A DNA stretch of 64,000 nucleotides from Croceibacterium_B sp963811255 (GCA_963811255.1 CAWEQI010000003.1:124001-188000); one strand, 5' to 3'. Shown: positions 17,188 to 26,407, counted from the first letter of the stretch. The notes: a model not told the origin generated them from the sequence alone. Translations and numbers: made by a program.

Positions 17188-17428
17188 GCGCCTGTTCCCG
17201 CTCGGGCCCAGGCCCACCGGGGCAGAAGTTCACACTCGCTGGACAACTGTGACACGGTCCAGAGCGAAAACGCGGCTACCTCAACCGCGGCGGCAGCGCC
17301 GCGGATCGCAGCAGGGGAACAGGATTTCACCATGCGATCCACGCAAGCACAGACGGGGGGCTGTAGGAAAGCGAAAATTTGCGCGGGCATTGCCAGCCTC
17401 CGCCACAGGCCCTAAGGGCTCGGCTTTA

Positions 17429-18451
17429 ATGACATCGCCGCGCGACACTTCCCACGCGGGCCGCTATCCGGCCGGCGGGCTGGCGTTCCCGCACCGCAAT
17501 CTGTTGGCGATCGGCCAGCTCGAAACCCACGAAATCCTCTATCTGCTCGACGAGGCGGAACCGTGGGTCAGGCTCAACCGGCAGCCTTCCAAGCATTCCG
17601 ACACTCTCGCCGGCCTGACCATTATCAACGCCTTCTTCGAGAACTCGACCCGCACGCTGCTGAGCTTCGAGATCGCCGGCAAGCGGCTCGGCGCGGACGT
17701 GGTCAACATGCATGCGGCCCAATCGAGCGTGAAGAAGGGGGAGACGCTGATCGACACTGCGGTGACGCTCAATTCGATGCGCGCCGATGCGATCGTCATC
17801 CGCCACGGTTCGAGCGGGGCGGTGGCGCTGATCGCCGACAAGGTCGATTGCCCGGTGATCAACGCCGGCGACGGTCAGCACGAGCATCCGACCCAGGCGC
17901 TGCTCGACGCCCTTGCGCTGCGCCACAAGCTGCGCGAGCGGGGCGGTCCAAGCAATTCCGGGGGCTTCAACGGTCTGGTGGTGACGATCTGCGGCGACGT
18001 GCTGCACAGCCGCGTCGCGCGCTCCAACATTCTCTGCCTGCAGGCGCTCGGCGCACGCGTGCGGGTGTGCGCGCCGCCAGCGCTGATGCCGGCGGGGATC
18101 GCCGCGCTGGGCGTCGAGCCGTTCCACGACTTCGAAGCCGCGCTCACCGGCGCCGACGTGGTGATGATGCTCCGTTTGCAGAATGAGCGGATGGAGGGGC
18201 ATTTCATACCATCTCCGCGCGAATACCGCCGCCTGTACGGCCTCACCCTCGAACGGCTGCGGCGCTGCGCGGCTGACGCCATCGTGATGCACCCAGGGCC
18301 GATGAACCGCGGAGTCGAGATCGACAGCGACGTCGCCGAACTGGCCGGGCAGTCGATCATCACCGACCAGGTCGAGATGGGCGTCGCGATTCGCATGGCC
18401 TGCCTCGACGTGCTCACCCGGCGCGAGCGCGGTGTGGGGGGCTGGGCGTGA
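17429..18451 (+). CDS. pyrB: aspartate carbamoyltransferase catalytic subunit
   Basis: The 340-aa protein catalyses carbamoyl phosphate plus aspartate to carbamoyl aspartate, the first committed pyrimidine step. The carbamoyl-phosphate site FFENSTRTLLSFE is at about residues 66-78 and the aspartate-site motifs SSVKKGE, HPTQALLD and HPGPMNRG all stand in order. The ATG at 17429 fits the usual N-terminus (FPHRNLLAIGQL), although the frame is open further upstream. It overlaps the next gene by 4 bp (GTGA), so catalytic ATCase and the degenerate dihydroorotase are translationally coupled, as in the pyrB-pyrC' complexes of pseudomonads. Confidence 0.96.
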   Translation: MTSPRDTSHAGRYPAGGLAFPHRNLLAIGQLETHEILYLLDEAEPWVRLNRQPSKHSDTLAGLTIINAFFENSTRTLLSFEIAGKRLGADVVNMHAAQSSVKKGETLIDTAVTLNSMRADAIVIRHGSSGAVALIADKVDCPVINAGDGQHEHPTQALLDALALRHKLRERGGPSNSGGFNGLVVTICGDVLHSRVARSNILCLQALGARVRVCAPPALMPAGIAALGVEPFHDFEAALTGADVVMMLRLQNERMEGHFIPSPREYRRLYGLTLERLRRCAADAIVMHPGPMNRGVEIDSDVAELAGQSIITDQVEMGVAIRMACLDVLTRRERGVGGWA

Positions 18452-19680
18452 AGCAGCAGCGGCCGCTGACGATAACGGGCGGGCGGCTGGTGTTGTCGGG
18501 CGGCGTTCGGCCCGGAGCGATCCGCTGCGTCGACGGACGCATTGCGGCGGTTGGCGACATCAACCCGGCCGACGGCGACGAGGTGCTCGATGCGGCGGGC
18601 GCGCTGGTGGCGCCGGGGCTGGTCGATTTCGGCGTGTTCGCGATCGACAAACCGGCGTTTCACTTCGGCGGGATCACCCGAGCGGCGCTGATGCCCGACC
18701 GTTCGCCGCCGCTCGACCGCCCCTCGTCGGTGCGCTTCGCGGCGCAGAGCGGAAAGCCTGACTTGTGGGTCCATCCGCTCGCCGCCGCGACCGTGGGCCT
18801 GGAAGGCGAACAACTCGCCGAACTGGCGCTGATGCGCGATGCCGGGGCGAGGGCGGTCGCCACCGGGCGGCAGTGGATCGCCGACAGCGGCACGATGCTG
18901 CGGCTGCTGCAATACGCGGCGATGCTCGACCTGGTTGTCGTCAGCCACCCCGAGGACGGCGGACTGACCGGTAGCGCGGTCGCCACCGCCGGCGAAATGG
19001 CCACCCGCCTCGGCCTTCCGAGCGCGCCGGCCGAGGCCGAGGCGCTGGCCGCCGCGCGCGACCTGATGCTCGCCGAAATGGCCGGCGCGCGGCTGCACTT
19101 GCGCTCCGTGACTACGCGCGCTGCGCTCGACCTGGTGCGCGCCGCCAAGGCGCGCGGGGTGCGGGTCACCGCGGGAGTGAGCCCGGCCTATTTCATGCTT
19201 TCCGACCTCGCGCTGCAGGACTTTCGCACCTTCGCCCGCCTGTCGCCGCCGCTGCGCAGCGAGGCCGACCGGCGGGCGGTGGTGGCGGCGATCGCCGATG
19301 GCACGATCGACGTCGTCGGCAGCGGCCACGATCCGCGCGGGCCGGAAGACAAGCGCCTGCCATTCGCCGATGCCGCGCCGGGGATGGCCGGGGCCGAGAC
19401 GCTGCTGGCGCTGACGCTGACGCTGGTGCGCGATGGGGTGATCGCCATGGAGCGCGCTTTCGATCTCGTCGCGCGCAATCCCGCGCGGCTGCTCTGCGTC
19501 GCGGCGGGCGAGCTGCGCGAGAGCGCCGAGGCGGATATCGCGCTGCTCGATGCGGAGCAGCCGTGGGTGGTGGACTCGGCTAAGATGGCGGCGAGCGCCG
19601 GCAACACCCCGTTCGACGGGCAGCCGGTCGAGGGCCGGGTGAAGGCGTTGTGGAAAGGTGGTGTGCCGGTCGGCGGTTAA
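18448..19680 (+). CDS. dihydroorotase-like protein lacking metal ligands (PyrC'/PyrX type)
   Basis: The 410-aa protein has the amidohydrolase fold of class I dihydroorotase but not its chemistry. Where active enzymes have the GLVD-x-HVHxR zinc motif it reads GLVDFGVFAID, the TPHH motif is SPAYFML, and the DHAPH motif is GSGHDPRGPEDK. All three losses remove metal-binding or catalytic residues. Such inactive homologues (PyrC' of Pseudomonas) form a complex with ATCase and are needed for its assembly, and the GTG start here overlaps the pyrB stop by 4 bp. The organism must therefore have another, active dihydroorotase elsewhere. Role as structural partner is inferred from the family and the coupling. 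Confidence 0.9.
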   Translation: MKQQRPLTITGGRLVLSGGVRPGAIRCVDGRIAAVGDINPADGDEVLDAAGALVAPGLVDFGVFAIDKPAFHFGGITRAALMPDRSPPLDRPSSVRFAAQSGKPDLWVHPLAAATVGLEGEQLAELALMRDAGARAVATGRQWIADSGTMLRLLQYAAMLDLVVVSHPEDGGLTGSAVATAGEMATRLGLPSAPAEAEALAAARDLMLAEMAGARLHLRSVTTRAALDLVRAAKARGVRVTAGVSPAYFMLSDLALQDFRTFARLSPPLRSEADRRAVVAAIADGTIDVVGSGHDPRGPEDKRLPFADAAPGMAGAETLLALTLTLVRDGVIAMERAFDLVARNPARLLCVAAGELRESAEADIALLDAEQPWVVDSAKMAASAGNTPFDGQPVEGRVKALWKGGVPVGG

Positions 19681-19683
19681 ACA

Positions 19684-19705
19684 CCCCTCCCGCAAGCGGG
19701 AGGGG
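19684..19705. terminator. REP-like palindrome acting as bidirectional terminator
   Basis: Perfect inverted repeat CCCCTCCCGC-AA-GCGGGAGGGG between the convergent ends of the dihydroorotase-like gene (stop 19680) and the SPOR lipoprotein gene (stop 19712). The same 22-bp unit occurs at 57801-57822 and, with two-base loop variants, at 59126-59147 and 59185-59206, so it is a dispersed repeat of this genome used here as a terminator-like structure. There is no U-tract. Confidence 0.7.
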
Positions 19706-19711
19706 AATTGA

Positions 19712-21091
19712 TCAGCGCATGGCCATCCGCATGCCGGTGTCCAGCGCGCCGGGCAGCGGGTGGTCTTCGGCGTAGGCGAAGCAGCCCTCGCCCTTGCTCT
19801 TGACCATGCCGCACATCTGCTGGCTGCTAGCGCGATCGTAGCCGCCGGCCGACACGCGCCAGTAGTGCTTGCCGCGGACGATTGCCCGGCTGATGACCAT
19901 CCGGTGGTCGCGCAACTCGGGGTAACGCTTGACGTAGATGCCCCATGCCCGGCGCGCGCCCTGCTTGCTGGCGAAGCTGCCCAGCTGGACCAGGTGGGTT
20001 CCCGAGGACGGCTTGGCCGCGCCGGCATGCTCGGCGCTCGGCGCGGCGCCCTGGCGCACGGCGGCGGTCTGCACGACCGGCTGGCTCGCGAAACGGAGCG
20101 CGTCCTGAGTCACTTGCGCCGCCGAGCCGCCCGAGGGGGCGACGGTCGCGAAAGCCGACTTGAAGTCTTTGGGCTCAACGGTCTTGGGCGCCGGATAGCT
20201 CGCCACATCGACGTCTGGCGCGGCGGCGGCGACCGCCGGCAGCTCCTTGTCCTTGGAGGCGGGCGGCTGCGGCTGCGGCGCGTCTACGGGTCTGTCGTTG
20301 GCGGCCAGCTCGTCCTTTGGATCGGCGGCCGCGGCCGCTTCGCTGGCGAGCTGCTCGACGCTAGGATTGTTGGCCAGCGCGAGCTGCGCCGGCTGACCCC
20401 GATCAACCACCCCGGTGGGCGCGCCGACCATGTCGGCGACGCGCGCCTGCCAAGCTTGCGGCTGGGCCATTTGCGCCCACTGTTCCATCCGGTCGCCGAC
20501 CAGGTTCGCGGGAACGTCCTGCGAGGCCATGATCCGCGCATCCTTCCAGCGCCCGGCGAGGGCGTAGGCATAGGCGAGGTTCTGGCGCACCTTGGGGGTG
20601 TTTTCGCCCGAACGGATGGCAGCCGCGAGAACGTCGATGCCCTGGTCGGGCCGGCCCGACAGCGCATACGCCAGGCCGAGATCGGCCGGGGCGATCTGCT
20701 TGGCCCAGTCGCTCAGCAGCGAATAGGCCTGTTGGTACTTGCCCTGACCGTCGAGCGCGAGCGCGAGGCTCAGCGCGGTGCGGGTCGAGTTGTCGCCCAG
20801 CTTCATCGCGTCGTCGAAGGTGGTTTCGGCCGAGGCGAAACGCCCAGCGTCGAGGTAGGCGGAGCCGAGCATCGCCCGGTACGAGGCGTTGCGCGGCTCG
20901 GCCAGAACGGCGGCCTCGGCGTGGTCGACCGCCGATTGCGGCTTGCCCTTGGCAAGGGCGGCTTCGGCGCGGCTGGCCGAAAGGTCGGCACGGGGAGCGG
21001 CGTGCGTGGCGCAGCCGGTGAGCAGCCCCGCGGCGAGCGCGGTCGTCGCGACGAGTCCGATCCTCCGGTTGCAGTTCGCGATGCGGTACAT
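19712..21091 (-). CDS. TPR and SPOR domain lipoprotein
   Basis: A 459-aa envelope protein. The N-terminus is a lipoprotein signal with lipobox GLLTGC; then come several tetratricopeptide repeats (SAVDHAEAAVLAEPRNASY, GSAYLDAGRFASAETTFDDA, and on to about residue 200), a long Ala/Pro-rich region, and a C-terminal SPOR domain (HLVQLGSFASKQGARRAW, YWRVSAGGY) that binds denuded peptidoglycan. I use the ATG at 21091 because it gives the lipoprotein signal and has AAGGGGGG upstream. It is the last gene of a three-gene group with an RHH-like protein and a ParA-like ATPase, suggesting a cell-pole or division-linked function; this is inference. Confidence 0.88.
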   Translation of the reverse strand: MYRIANCNRRIGLVATTALAAGLLTGCATHAAPRADLSASRAEAALAKGKPQSAVDHAEAAVLAEPRNASYRAMLGSAYLDAGRFASAETTFDDAMKLGDNSTRTALSLALALDGQGKYQQAYSLLSDWAKQIAPADLGLAYALSGRPDQGIDVLAAAIRSGENTPKVRQNLAYAYALAGRWKDARIMASQDVPANLVGDRMEQWAQMAQPQAWQARVADMVGAPTGVVDRGQPAQLALANNPSVEQLASEAAAAADPKDELAANDRPVDAPQPQPPASKDKELPAVAAAAPDVDVASYPAPKTVEPKDFKSAFATVAPSGGSAAQVTQDALRFASQPVVQTAAVRQGAAPSAEHAGAAKPSSGTHLVQLGSFASKQGARRAWGIYVKRYPELRDHRMVISRAIVRGKHYWRVSAGGYDRASSQQMCGMVKSKGEGCFAYAEDHPLPGALDTGMRMAMR

Positions 21092-21114
21092 GGCGTGAGA
21101 CCCCCTTGGTCCTG

Positions 21115-21750
21115 TCAATTCCGCTGGACCTGCGCGGCCAGCGCTTCGATTTCCGGAATGTCCTTGAGGAAGCGGTCGAGCGCTTCGGTGACCAGTTGCT
21201 GCGCGCTGCGATTGCGCACGGTGCTGGCAAGCCGCAGCTTGAGGTGCCGCTTGGCGTCGAGCCGTAAGGTGAACGCGGCGCGGCGGCTGGCGGCGGCCGG
21301 CAGGCGCGGCGCGGGCGCTTCGGCAGGCGGCTCGTCGGCCGGCTTGACCGCAACCTTCGGCGATGGCTTCGCCACGTCCTCGGCGAGGGCCTCGCGCTTG
21401 CGCAGTGGGATCGCCGGACCATCGCCCGCGTCCTGGCCGGACTCAGCGAGCCGCGCGGCCAATTCCTCGTGCATCGTGCGCACCTTGGGCTTGGGCGAGC
21501 CGCTGTCGGTCTTGGCTTCGGCTTCCGGGTTGTGCGGCGCGGGCGTCAGCTGGAGGACTTGCGCCGAGTGATCCGCGGCGTCGTCTTCCTCGCCCATGTC
21601 GTTCCAGCCGAGGTCTTCGAGGCTCTGCGCGGCCGCCTGGGTGTTGACCTGAACCATGCCAGGCGCCTGCGGCCGCATGGCCGGCTTGGCGCCGCCCTTG
21701 CGGGCCAGGAGCGAGGCACCCAGCGAGGCGAGAGGCTTGGGGTCGTTCAT
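21115..21750 (-). CDS. hypothetical protein with ribbon-helix-helix-like C-terminus
   Basis: A 211-aa protein without a recognisable family over most of its length. Residues 1-155 are low-complexity and acidic/proline-rich. The last 55 residues (RAAFTLRLDAKRHLKLRL, RNRSAQQLVTEALDRFL) have the pattern of a ribbon-helix-helix DNA-binding domain: a beta-strand with alternating residues, then two helices. It lies 21 bp after the ParA-like gene and 23 bp before the SPOR lipoprotein gene. An RHH protein encoded beside a ParA ATPase is a common partition-partner arrangement, so it may be the centromere- or cargo-binding partner. Confidence 0.75.
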   Translation of the reverse strand: MNDPKPLASLGASLLARKGGAKPAMRPQAPGMVQVNTQAAAQSLEDLGWNDMGEEDDAADHSAQVLQLTPAPHNPEAEAKTDSGSPKPKVRTMHEELAARLAESGQDAGDGPAIPLRKREALAEDVAKPSPKVAVKPADEPPAEAPAPRLPAAASRRAAFTLRLDAKRHLKLRLASTVRNRSAQQLVTEALDRFLKDIPEIEALAAQVQRN

Positions 21751-21771
21751 GGTGACCTGCCCCTTTCCGGC

Positions 21772-22494
21772 TTACTGAGCGATCCGGCGGCCGAAGCCGC
21801 CCTGCGGTCGATGCGCGCCGGGCATCTGTGACACCGCACCCGGCGCAGCGAACACGGTGCGGCGGAAGTTCCGTTCGAGCCGGTCGGCGATGTAGTGCCA
21901 CAGCGCGACGACTTCCTGCGCGCTGCGGCCTTCGGGATCGACTTCCATCACCGTGCGGCCGTCGATCATCGAGGCGGCATAGTCGGTCCGGTGGTGGAGC
22001 GTGATTGGGGCGACGGTGCCGTGCTGCGACAGCGCGACGGCTGCCTCGGAGGTGATCTTGGCTTTCGGCGTGGCGGCGTTGACGACGAAGATCAGCGGCT
22101 TGCCGGCGCGCTCGCACAAGTCGACCGTCGCGCCGACGGCGCGCAGGTCGTGCGGGCTCGGCCGGGTCGGCACGAGGATCAGCTCGGCGACCGAGATGAC
22201 CGACTGAATGGCCATGGTGATGGCCGGCGGCGTGTCGATCACAGCGAGCTTGAAACCCTGCTGGCGCAGGGTGGCGAGGTCGCCGGCAAGGCGGGCGACC
22301 GTCGTATGGGCGAAGGCCGGATATTCGGCCTCGCGCTCGTTCCACCAATCGGCGAGCGACCCCTGCGGGTCGATGTCGATCAGCACCACCGGTCCGGCGC
22401 CGGCGCGCTGCGCCTGCACCGCCAGGTGCCCTGAGAGCGTCGTCTTGCCCGAACCGCCCTTCTGCGAAGCCAATGCCAAAACGCGCAAGGCCAA
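21772..22494 (-). CDS. ParA-family ATPase
   Basis: A 240-aa deviant Walker ATPase: ASQKGGSGKTTLSGHLA (deviant Walker A with both lysines) at residues 9-25, IDIDPQGSLADWW, and IDTPPAI for Walker B. Size and motifs fit ParA/Soj-type proteins; no N-terminal HTH, so it resembles orphan or chromosomal small ParA proteins used for positioning protein or DNA cargo. First gene of an apparent three-gene operon with an RHH-like protein and a TPR-SPOR lipoprotein, divergent from a Sel1-SPOR gene. Confidence 0.93.
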   Translation of the reverse strand: MALRVLALASQKGGSGKTTLSGHLAVQAQRAGAGPVVLIDIDPQGSLADWWNEREAEYPAFAHTTVARLAGDLATLRQQGFKLAVIDTPPAITMAIQSVISVAELILVPTRPSPHDLRAVGATVDLCERAGKPLIFVVNAATPKAKITSEAAVALSQHGTVAPITLHHRTDYAASMIDGRTVMEVDPEGRSAQEVVALWHYIADRLERNFRRTVFAAPGAVSQMPGAHRPQGGFGRRIAQ

Positions 22495-22726
22495 TCCCCC
22501 AAATGTTGCCGCCGGCGGGAAAAATTCCGGCCCTTCACCGAGCGGGATCGCAGATCACCCCTAAATTTGGGTTAACGCGGCGGCGTTTCCGCCACGTGTT
22601 CAAGGATCGCGCCCGGAACCGCGGCTCAGTTCGAAATTGCCCGCGCAAGCCTTTTCCGACGGCATAAAGACTTTGCTAACGAGGGATTTACTATAGGCTG
22701 GCGCACAGCCGCGAGGACCAGGAACA

Positions 22727-23869
22727 ATGAAGCGAACGGCAAACCGGGCGATCCTGATCGGAACGGCGCTGGCCGCGCTGTTGTCGAGCGGCGCCGCCTG
22801 GGCCGACGTCAAGGCGGGGGTCGATGCGTGGAGCCGAGGGGACTACGGTACCGCCGTGCACGAGTGGCAGGGCCCGGCGGCGGCCGGCGATCCCGACGCG
22901 ATGTTCAATCTTGGCCAAGCCTATCGGCTCGGCCGGGGGGTGCCGAAGGATTCGGCGAAGGCGGAAGAGCTTTACGCTCGGGCCGCCGCCAAGGGACACC
23001 TTCAGGCGGCCGACACCTATGGCCTGATGCTGTTCCAGGACGGCCACCGCCAAGCCGCGCTGCCTTATCTGGAGGACGCCGTCAGGCGCGGCGATCCGCG
23101 CGCCGAGTACATCCTGGGGATCGCCAACTTCAACGGCGACGCGGGGCCGAAGAACTGGATCAAGGCCTACGCTCTGGTGACGCTGGCAAACGAGCACGAC
23201 CTGCCGCAGGCCGCCGCGGCGCTCGCGCAGATGGACAAGTTCATCCCGCTCGCGCAGCGCCAGCAGGCGACCGCGCTCGCGGTCCAACTCGAGGACCAGG
23301 CCAATTCCGCGCGCGGGCGGGCGCTCGCTTCGGCAGAGCTGGGGGCGGGCGTCGGTGCCTCGGCATCCCGGCCACCGGCGTCAGCCGCCGCAAGTCCTCG
23401 GGTGCCGCATCCGCTCGCCACCGTCGCCGTGTCGCCTTCGGTCAAGGCCGCGCGCGAGGCGATCGCCGAGGCCCGCCAGGCGACCGGGACCGCGAGTCCG
23501 GCCGAAGCCGGGGCGAGCTTCGCCCGGCGCGCGTCGCACTCGCCGCGAGTGGCGCAAGCCGCGCCGCCGAAGCCGCAGCCTCAAGCGCCGGCGGCCAAGC
23601 CGAACCCGGAGCGCAAGCCTGCCGCGGCACCGGCTGTCGCGGCCGGTCCGTGGAAGGTGCAGCTTGGCGCGTTCGCGGTCCACGCCAATGCCGACAAGCT
23701 GTGGGGGAAGATAAGCGGCCGCAGCGAACTGGCGGGGAAAACAGAGTTGAAAGTTCCCGCCGGCGCTATCGTCAAACTGCAGGCCGGCGGCTTTGCCAGC
23801 CGGGACGCCGCCGAAAATGCCTGCCGATCACTCAAGCGCGACGGCCACGACTGCCTCATTACACAATAA
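22727..23869 (+). CDS. Sel1-repeat and SPOR domain periplasmic protein
   Basis: A 380-aa exported protein. The signal peptide ends at GAAWADV. Sel1-like TPRs follow (AGDPDAMFNLGQAYRLGRGV, AAAKGHLQAADTYGLML, GDPRAEYILGIANFNG), then an Ala/Pro-rich linker of about 110 residues and a C-terminal SPOR domain (WKVQLGAFAVHANADKLW, VKLQAGGFASRDAA) for binding septal peptidoglycan. Divergent from the ParA group, whose last gene also encodes a repeat-plus-SPOR protein, so two SPOR proteins flank a ParA module. Confidence 0.92.
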   Translation: MKRTANRAILIGTALAALLSSGAAWADVKAGVDAWSRGDYGTAVHEWQGPAAAGDPDAMFNLGQAYRLGRGVPKDSAKAEELYARAAAKGHLQAADTYGLMLFQDGHRQAALPYLEDAVRRGDPRAEYILGIANFNGDAGPKNWIKAYALVTLANEHDLPQAAAALAQMDKFIPLAQRQQATALAVQLEDQANSARGRALASAELGAGVGASASRPPASAAASPRVPHPLATVAVSPSVKAAREAIAEARQATGTASPAEAGASFARRASHSPRVAQAAPPKPQPQAPAAKPNPERKPAAAPAVAAGPWKVQLGAFAVHANADKLWGKISGRSELAGKTELKVPAGAIVKLQAGGFASRDAAENACRSLKRDGHDCLITQ

Positions 23870-24059
23870 ATTAGTCGGCGAACTGCCGATCCTCTTCAGT
23901 ACCGCGGCTCAGCGGTCTTATGTCCGGGCAAGTACCTAGCCGCACAATATCCGCGCCTAACGTAGTTAATCGCGCTACTACCCTTGTTAACGCTACCTCT
24001 ATTCGCTTCGCAATTCGTCGAACTATCTGTAAGCAGCCAGCGTTCCAGAGGAGGGGTAT

Positions 24060-25013
24060 TTGGGGCGAGGAGCGCGTCTTTCTCAGCGCGTCGAAGACGC
24101 AATTCTGGCGCGGCATTCGTTCGCCGGGGCTCTTGGCTGAACGCTCGCGTTGGTGATTGTGCCGACACTCCTCCGGCTGGCGCTGGATGCCGGCCGCTAC
24201 GGCGTGCCGTTCGTGACCTATTTTCCGGCCGTCGTGCTCGGCGCGTTGTTTCTCGGCTGGCGTCATGGGATTCTGGTGACGGTCCTTTGCGCGGCGGCCG
24301 CCCGGTGGCTGTTCATGCGTGAGGCCATGTACCTCCTGCGAACCGCCGAGGGGGTGGCGATCCTCGTGCTGTTCGCCCTGTCCTGCGCGATGCTGATCGC
24401 TATCGGCGAAGCGCTGCGCCGCGTGCTCGCCGAGCAGCAGGTGACCTCAAGCCGCGACGCACTGCTAAATGAAGAGTTGCGCCATCGGCTCAAGAACATG
24501 CTGGCGGCGGTCAACTCGCTGGCCAGCCTGAGCTTCCGCCACGGCAACCCCGAGGAGGCGCAGCACGCGTTCAGCGAGCGGCTTTCGGCCCTCGACCGCG
24601 CGACGAGCCTGCTTGGCGGCGACAACGCGACGACATGCACCCTGCCGGAACTCGCCGAGGAAGCCCTGCGCCCGTTCCTCGCCGACTACGACATCCGTGT
24701 CGACGGCCCACGGGGGGAGGTCGAACGCGACGCCTGCGTGCCCGCGGTGCTGGCGTTTCACGAACTGGCCACCAATGCGATCAAGTACGGCGCCCTGGGC
24801 AAGGCCGGCGGCTGGGTTGGGCTCACCTGGCGCGAACCGCAGAGCGGCAAGTTCGTGCTGCGCTGGCACGAGCACGATGGCCCGCCGGTTGCTGCGCCGA
24901 CACGCCGCGGAATGGGCAGCCGGATCCTCTCGATGCACTCGCCGGCGGCCAGCTTCAATATCGACTACGCGCCCGACGGCGTGCGGTGCGACATCGCGCT
25001 CAAGGCGGCCTAG
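24060..25013 (+). CDS. HWE-type sensor histidine kinase with an in-frame TGA near the start
   Basis: The main open frame, from a TTG at 24150 or GTG at 24153, encodes a membrane kinase: DUF4118-like helices (residues about 10-85), the HWE/HisKA_2 phosphoacceptor NEELRHRLKNMLAAVNSLA, and an ATPase domain with FHELATNAIKYGAL. No ribosome site precedes those starts. A strong AGGAGGGG lies just before a TTG at 24060 in the same frame, and the 26 codons from it lead to a TGA at 24138 after which the first membrane helix continues directly (FAGALG-stop-TLALVIVPTLLRLAL). Either TTG 24150/GTG is the real start, or a single-base change (for example TGG to TGA) broke the gene, or it is a sequence error. 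The kinase probably feeds the alphaproteobacterial general stress or another response-regulator pathway; no regulator is adjacent. Confidence 0.8.
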
Positions 25014-26407
25014 CTCTTCGCGTAAGGGTTCTTCGGGCTTTTCAGCGTCAGCCTCACCGGCACCGCGCCGAAGCCGAGTTCGCGTCGGATTCCGTTGACC
25101 AGATAGCGCTCGTAGCTCGCCGGCAGGTCGGACAGGCGCGTGCCAAACACCACGAAGCGCGGCGGACGCGTGCCGACCTGGGTGATGTAACGCAGCTTGA
25201 TCCGCTTGCCGCCCGGGGCCGGCGGCGGATTGGCTTCGAGCGCCTGGTCGAACCAGCGGTTGAGCCCCGCGGTCGGCACCCGGCGGCTCCACGCCTCGCG
25301 CACCTCGAAGGCGGCGGCGAGCATCGCATCGAGCCCCTTACCGGTCATCGCCGAAACCGTCAGCACCGGCACGCCCCTGAGCTGCGCCAGGCCCTCGTCG
25401 AGCGCCGCGCGTATGCCGTTGAACAAGGCGCTCGGGTTTTCGGCCACATCCCACTTGTTGATCGCCACGATCAGCGCGCGGCCTTCCTCGATCACCATGT
25501 CGGCGATCTTGAGGTCCTGCACCTCGAGCCCGCGGGTGGCGTCGAGCAGCAGCACGACGACCTCGGCAAAGTCGACCGCGCGGCGGGCGTCGGCCACCGA
25601 CAGCCGCTCGAGCTTGTCCTGCACCTTGGCCTTCTTGCGCATGCCGGCGGTGTCGACCAGCTTGATCCGCCGCGTCTCGCCGCTCGCCGGGTCGGTCCAA
25701 TCCCAATCGACCGCGATCGAATCGCGGGTGATCCCCGCTTCCGGGCCGGTCAGCAGCCGGTCCTCGCCGAGCAGACGGTTGATCAGCGTCGACTTGCCGG
25801 CGTTGGGGCGGCCGACGATCGCCAGGCTAAGTGGGGCGGAGGGATTGTGCTCCTTTTCGGTATCGGTCTCCACAAACGCGCCATCCGGCGGCTTCTTGCC
25901 CTCGAGCAGCGGCAGCAGCGCTTCGAACAGACCGGCGATGCCCTCGCCATGCTCCGCGGAAATTCCTACCGGTTCGCCGAGCCCGAGCGACCAGGCTTCG
26001 ATAATTCCTGCATCGCCGGCGCTGCCTTCGGCCTTGTTGGCCACCAGCACCACCGGCACCGCCTGTTCGCGCAGCCAGCGGGCGATCTCCTCGTCGAGCG
26101 GAGTAATCCCGGCGCGAGCGTCGATCAGGAACAGCGCGGCGTCGGCGCCCTTGAGCGAGACTTCGGTCTGCGCGCGCATCCGGCCGGGCAGGCTTGCGGG
26201 CTCCTCGTCTTCCCAGCCGGCGGTGTCGACGGCGGTGAACTCCAGACCCGAAAGCGAGACCTCGCCGAATCGCCGGTCGCGCGTGACGCCGGGCTGGTCG
26301 TCGACCAGCGCAAGGCGTTTGCCGACCAGGCGGTTGAACAGCGTCGACTTGCCGACGTTCGGCCGGCCGATGATGACGACCTGGGGGAGAGGGCGCGGGG
26401 CGGCCAT
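25010..26407 (-). CDS. der: ribosome biogenesis GTPase Der (EngA)
   Basis: A 465-aa protein with two tandem GTPase domains: first G1 GRPNVGKST at residues 11-19 and second GRPNAGKST about 195 residues later, each with DTAGW / DTAGM G3 and NKAEG / NKWD G4 motifs, then a C-terminal KH-like domain. It acts in 50S subunit assembly. The ATG at 26407 (MAAPRPLPQVVIIG) is the natural start; the open frame extends upstream without coding quality. Its stop overlaps the last codon of the convergent kinase gene by a few bases. Confidence 0.97.
   Translation of the reverse strand: MAAPRPLPQVVIIGRPNVGKSTLFNRLVGKRLALVDDQPGVTRDRRFGEVSLSGLEFTAVDTAGWEDEEPASLPGRMRAQTEVSLKGADAALFLIDARAGITPLDEEIARWLREQAVPVVLVANKAEGSAGDAGIIEAWSLGLGEPVGISAEHGEGIAGLFEALLPLLEGKKPPDGAFVETDTEKEHNPSAPLSLAIVGRPNAGKSTLINRLLGEDRLLTGPEAGITRDSIAVDWDWTDPASGETRRIKLVDTAGMRKKAKVQDKLERLSVADARRAVDFAEVVVLLLDATRGLEVQDLKIADMVIEEGRALIVAINKWDVAENPSALFNGIRAALDEGLAQLRGVPVLTVSAMTGKGLDAMLAAAFEVREAWSRRVPTAGLNRWFDQALEANPPPAPGGKRIKLRYITQVGTRPPRFVVFGTRLSDLPASYERYLVNGIRRELGFGAVPVRLTLKSPKNPYAKS

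Noticed and set aside
15259..17415. 718-codon plus-strand frame over sppA
   Set aside because: Low-complexity Arg/Gly/Val-rich translation antisense to the intact sppA gene.
19760..21571. 603-codon plus-strand frame over the SPOR lipoprotein and RHH-like genes
   Set aside because: Runs antisense across two genes and the gap between them, with no motif.
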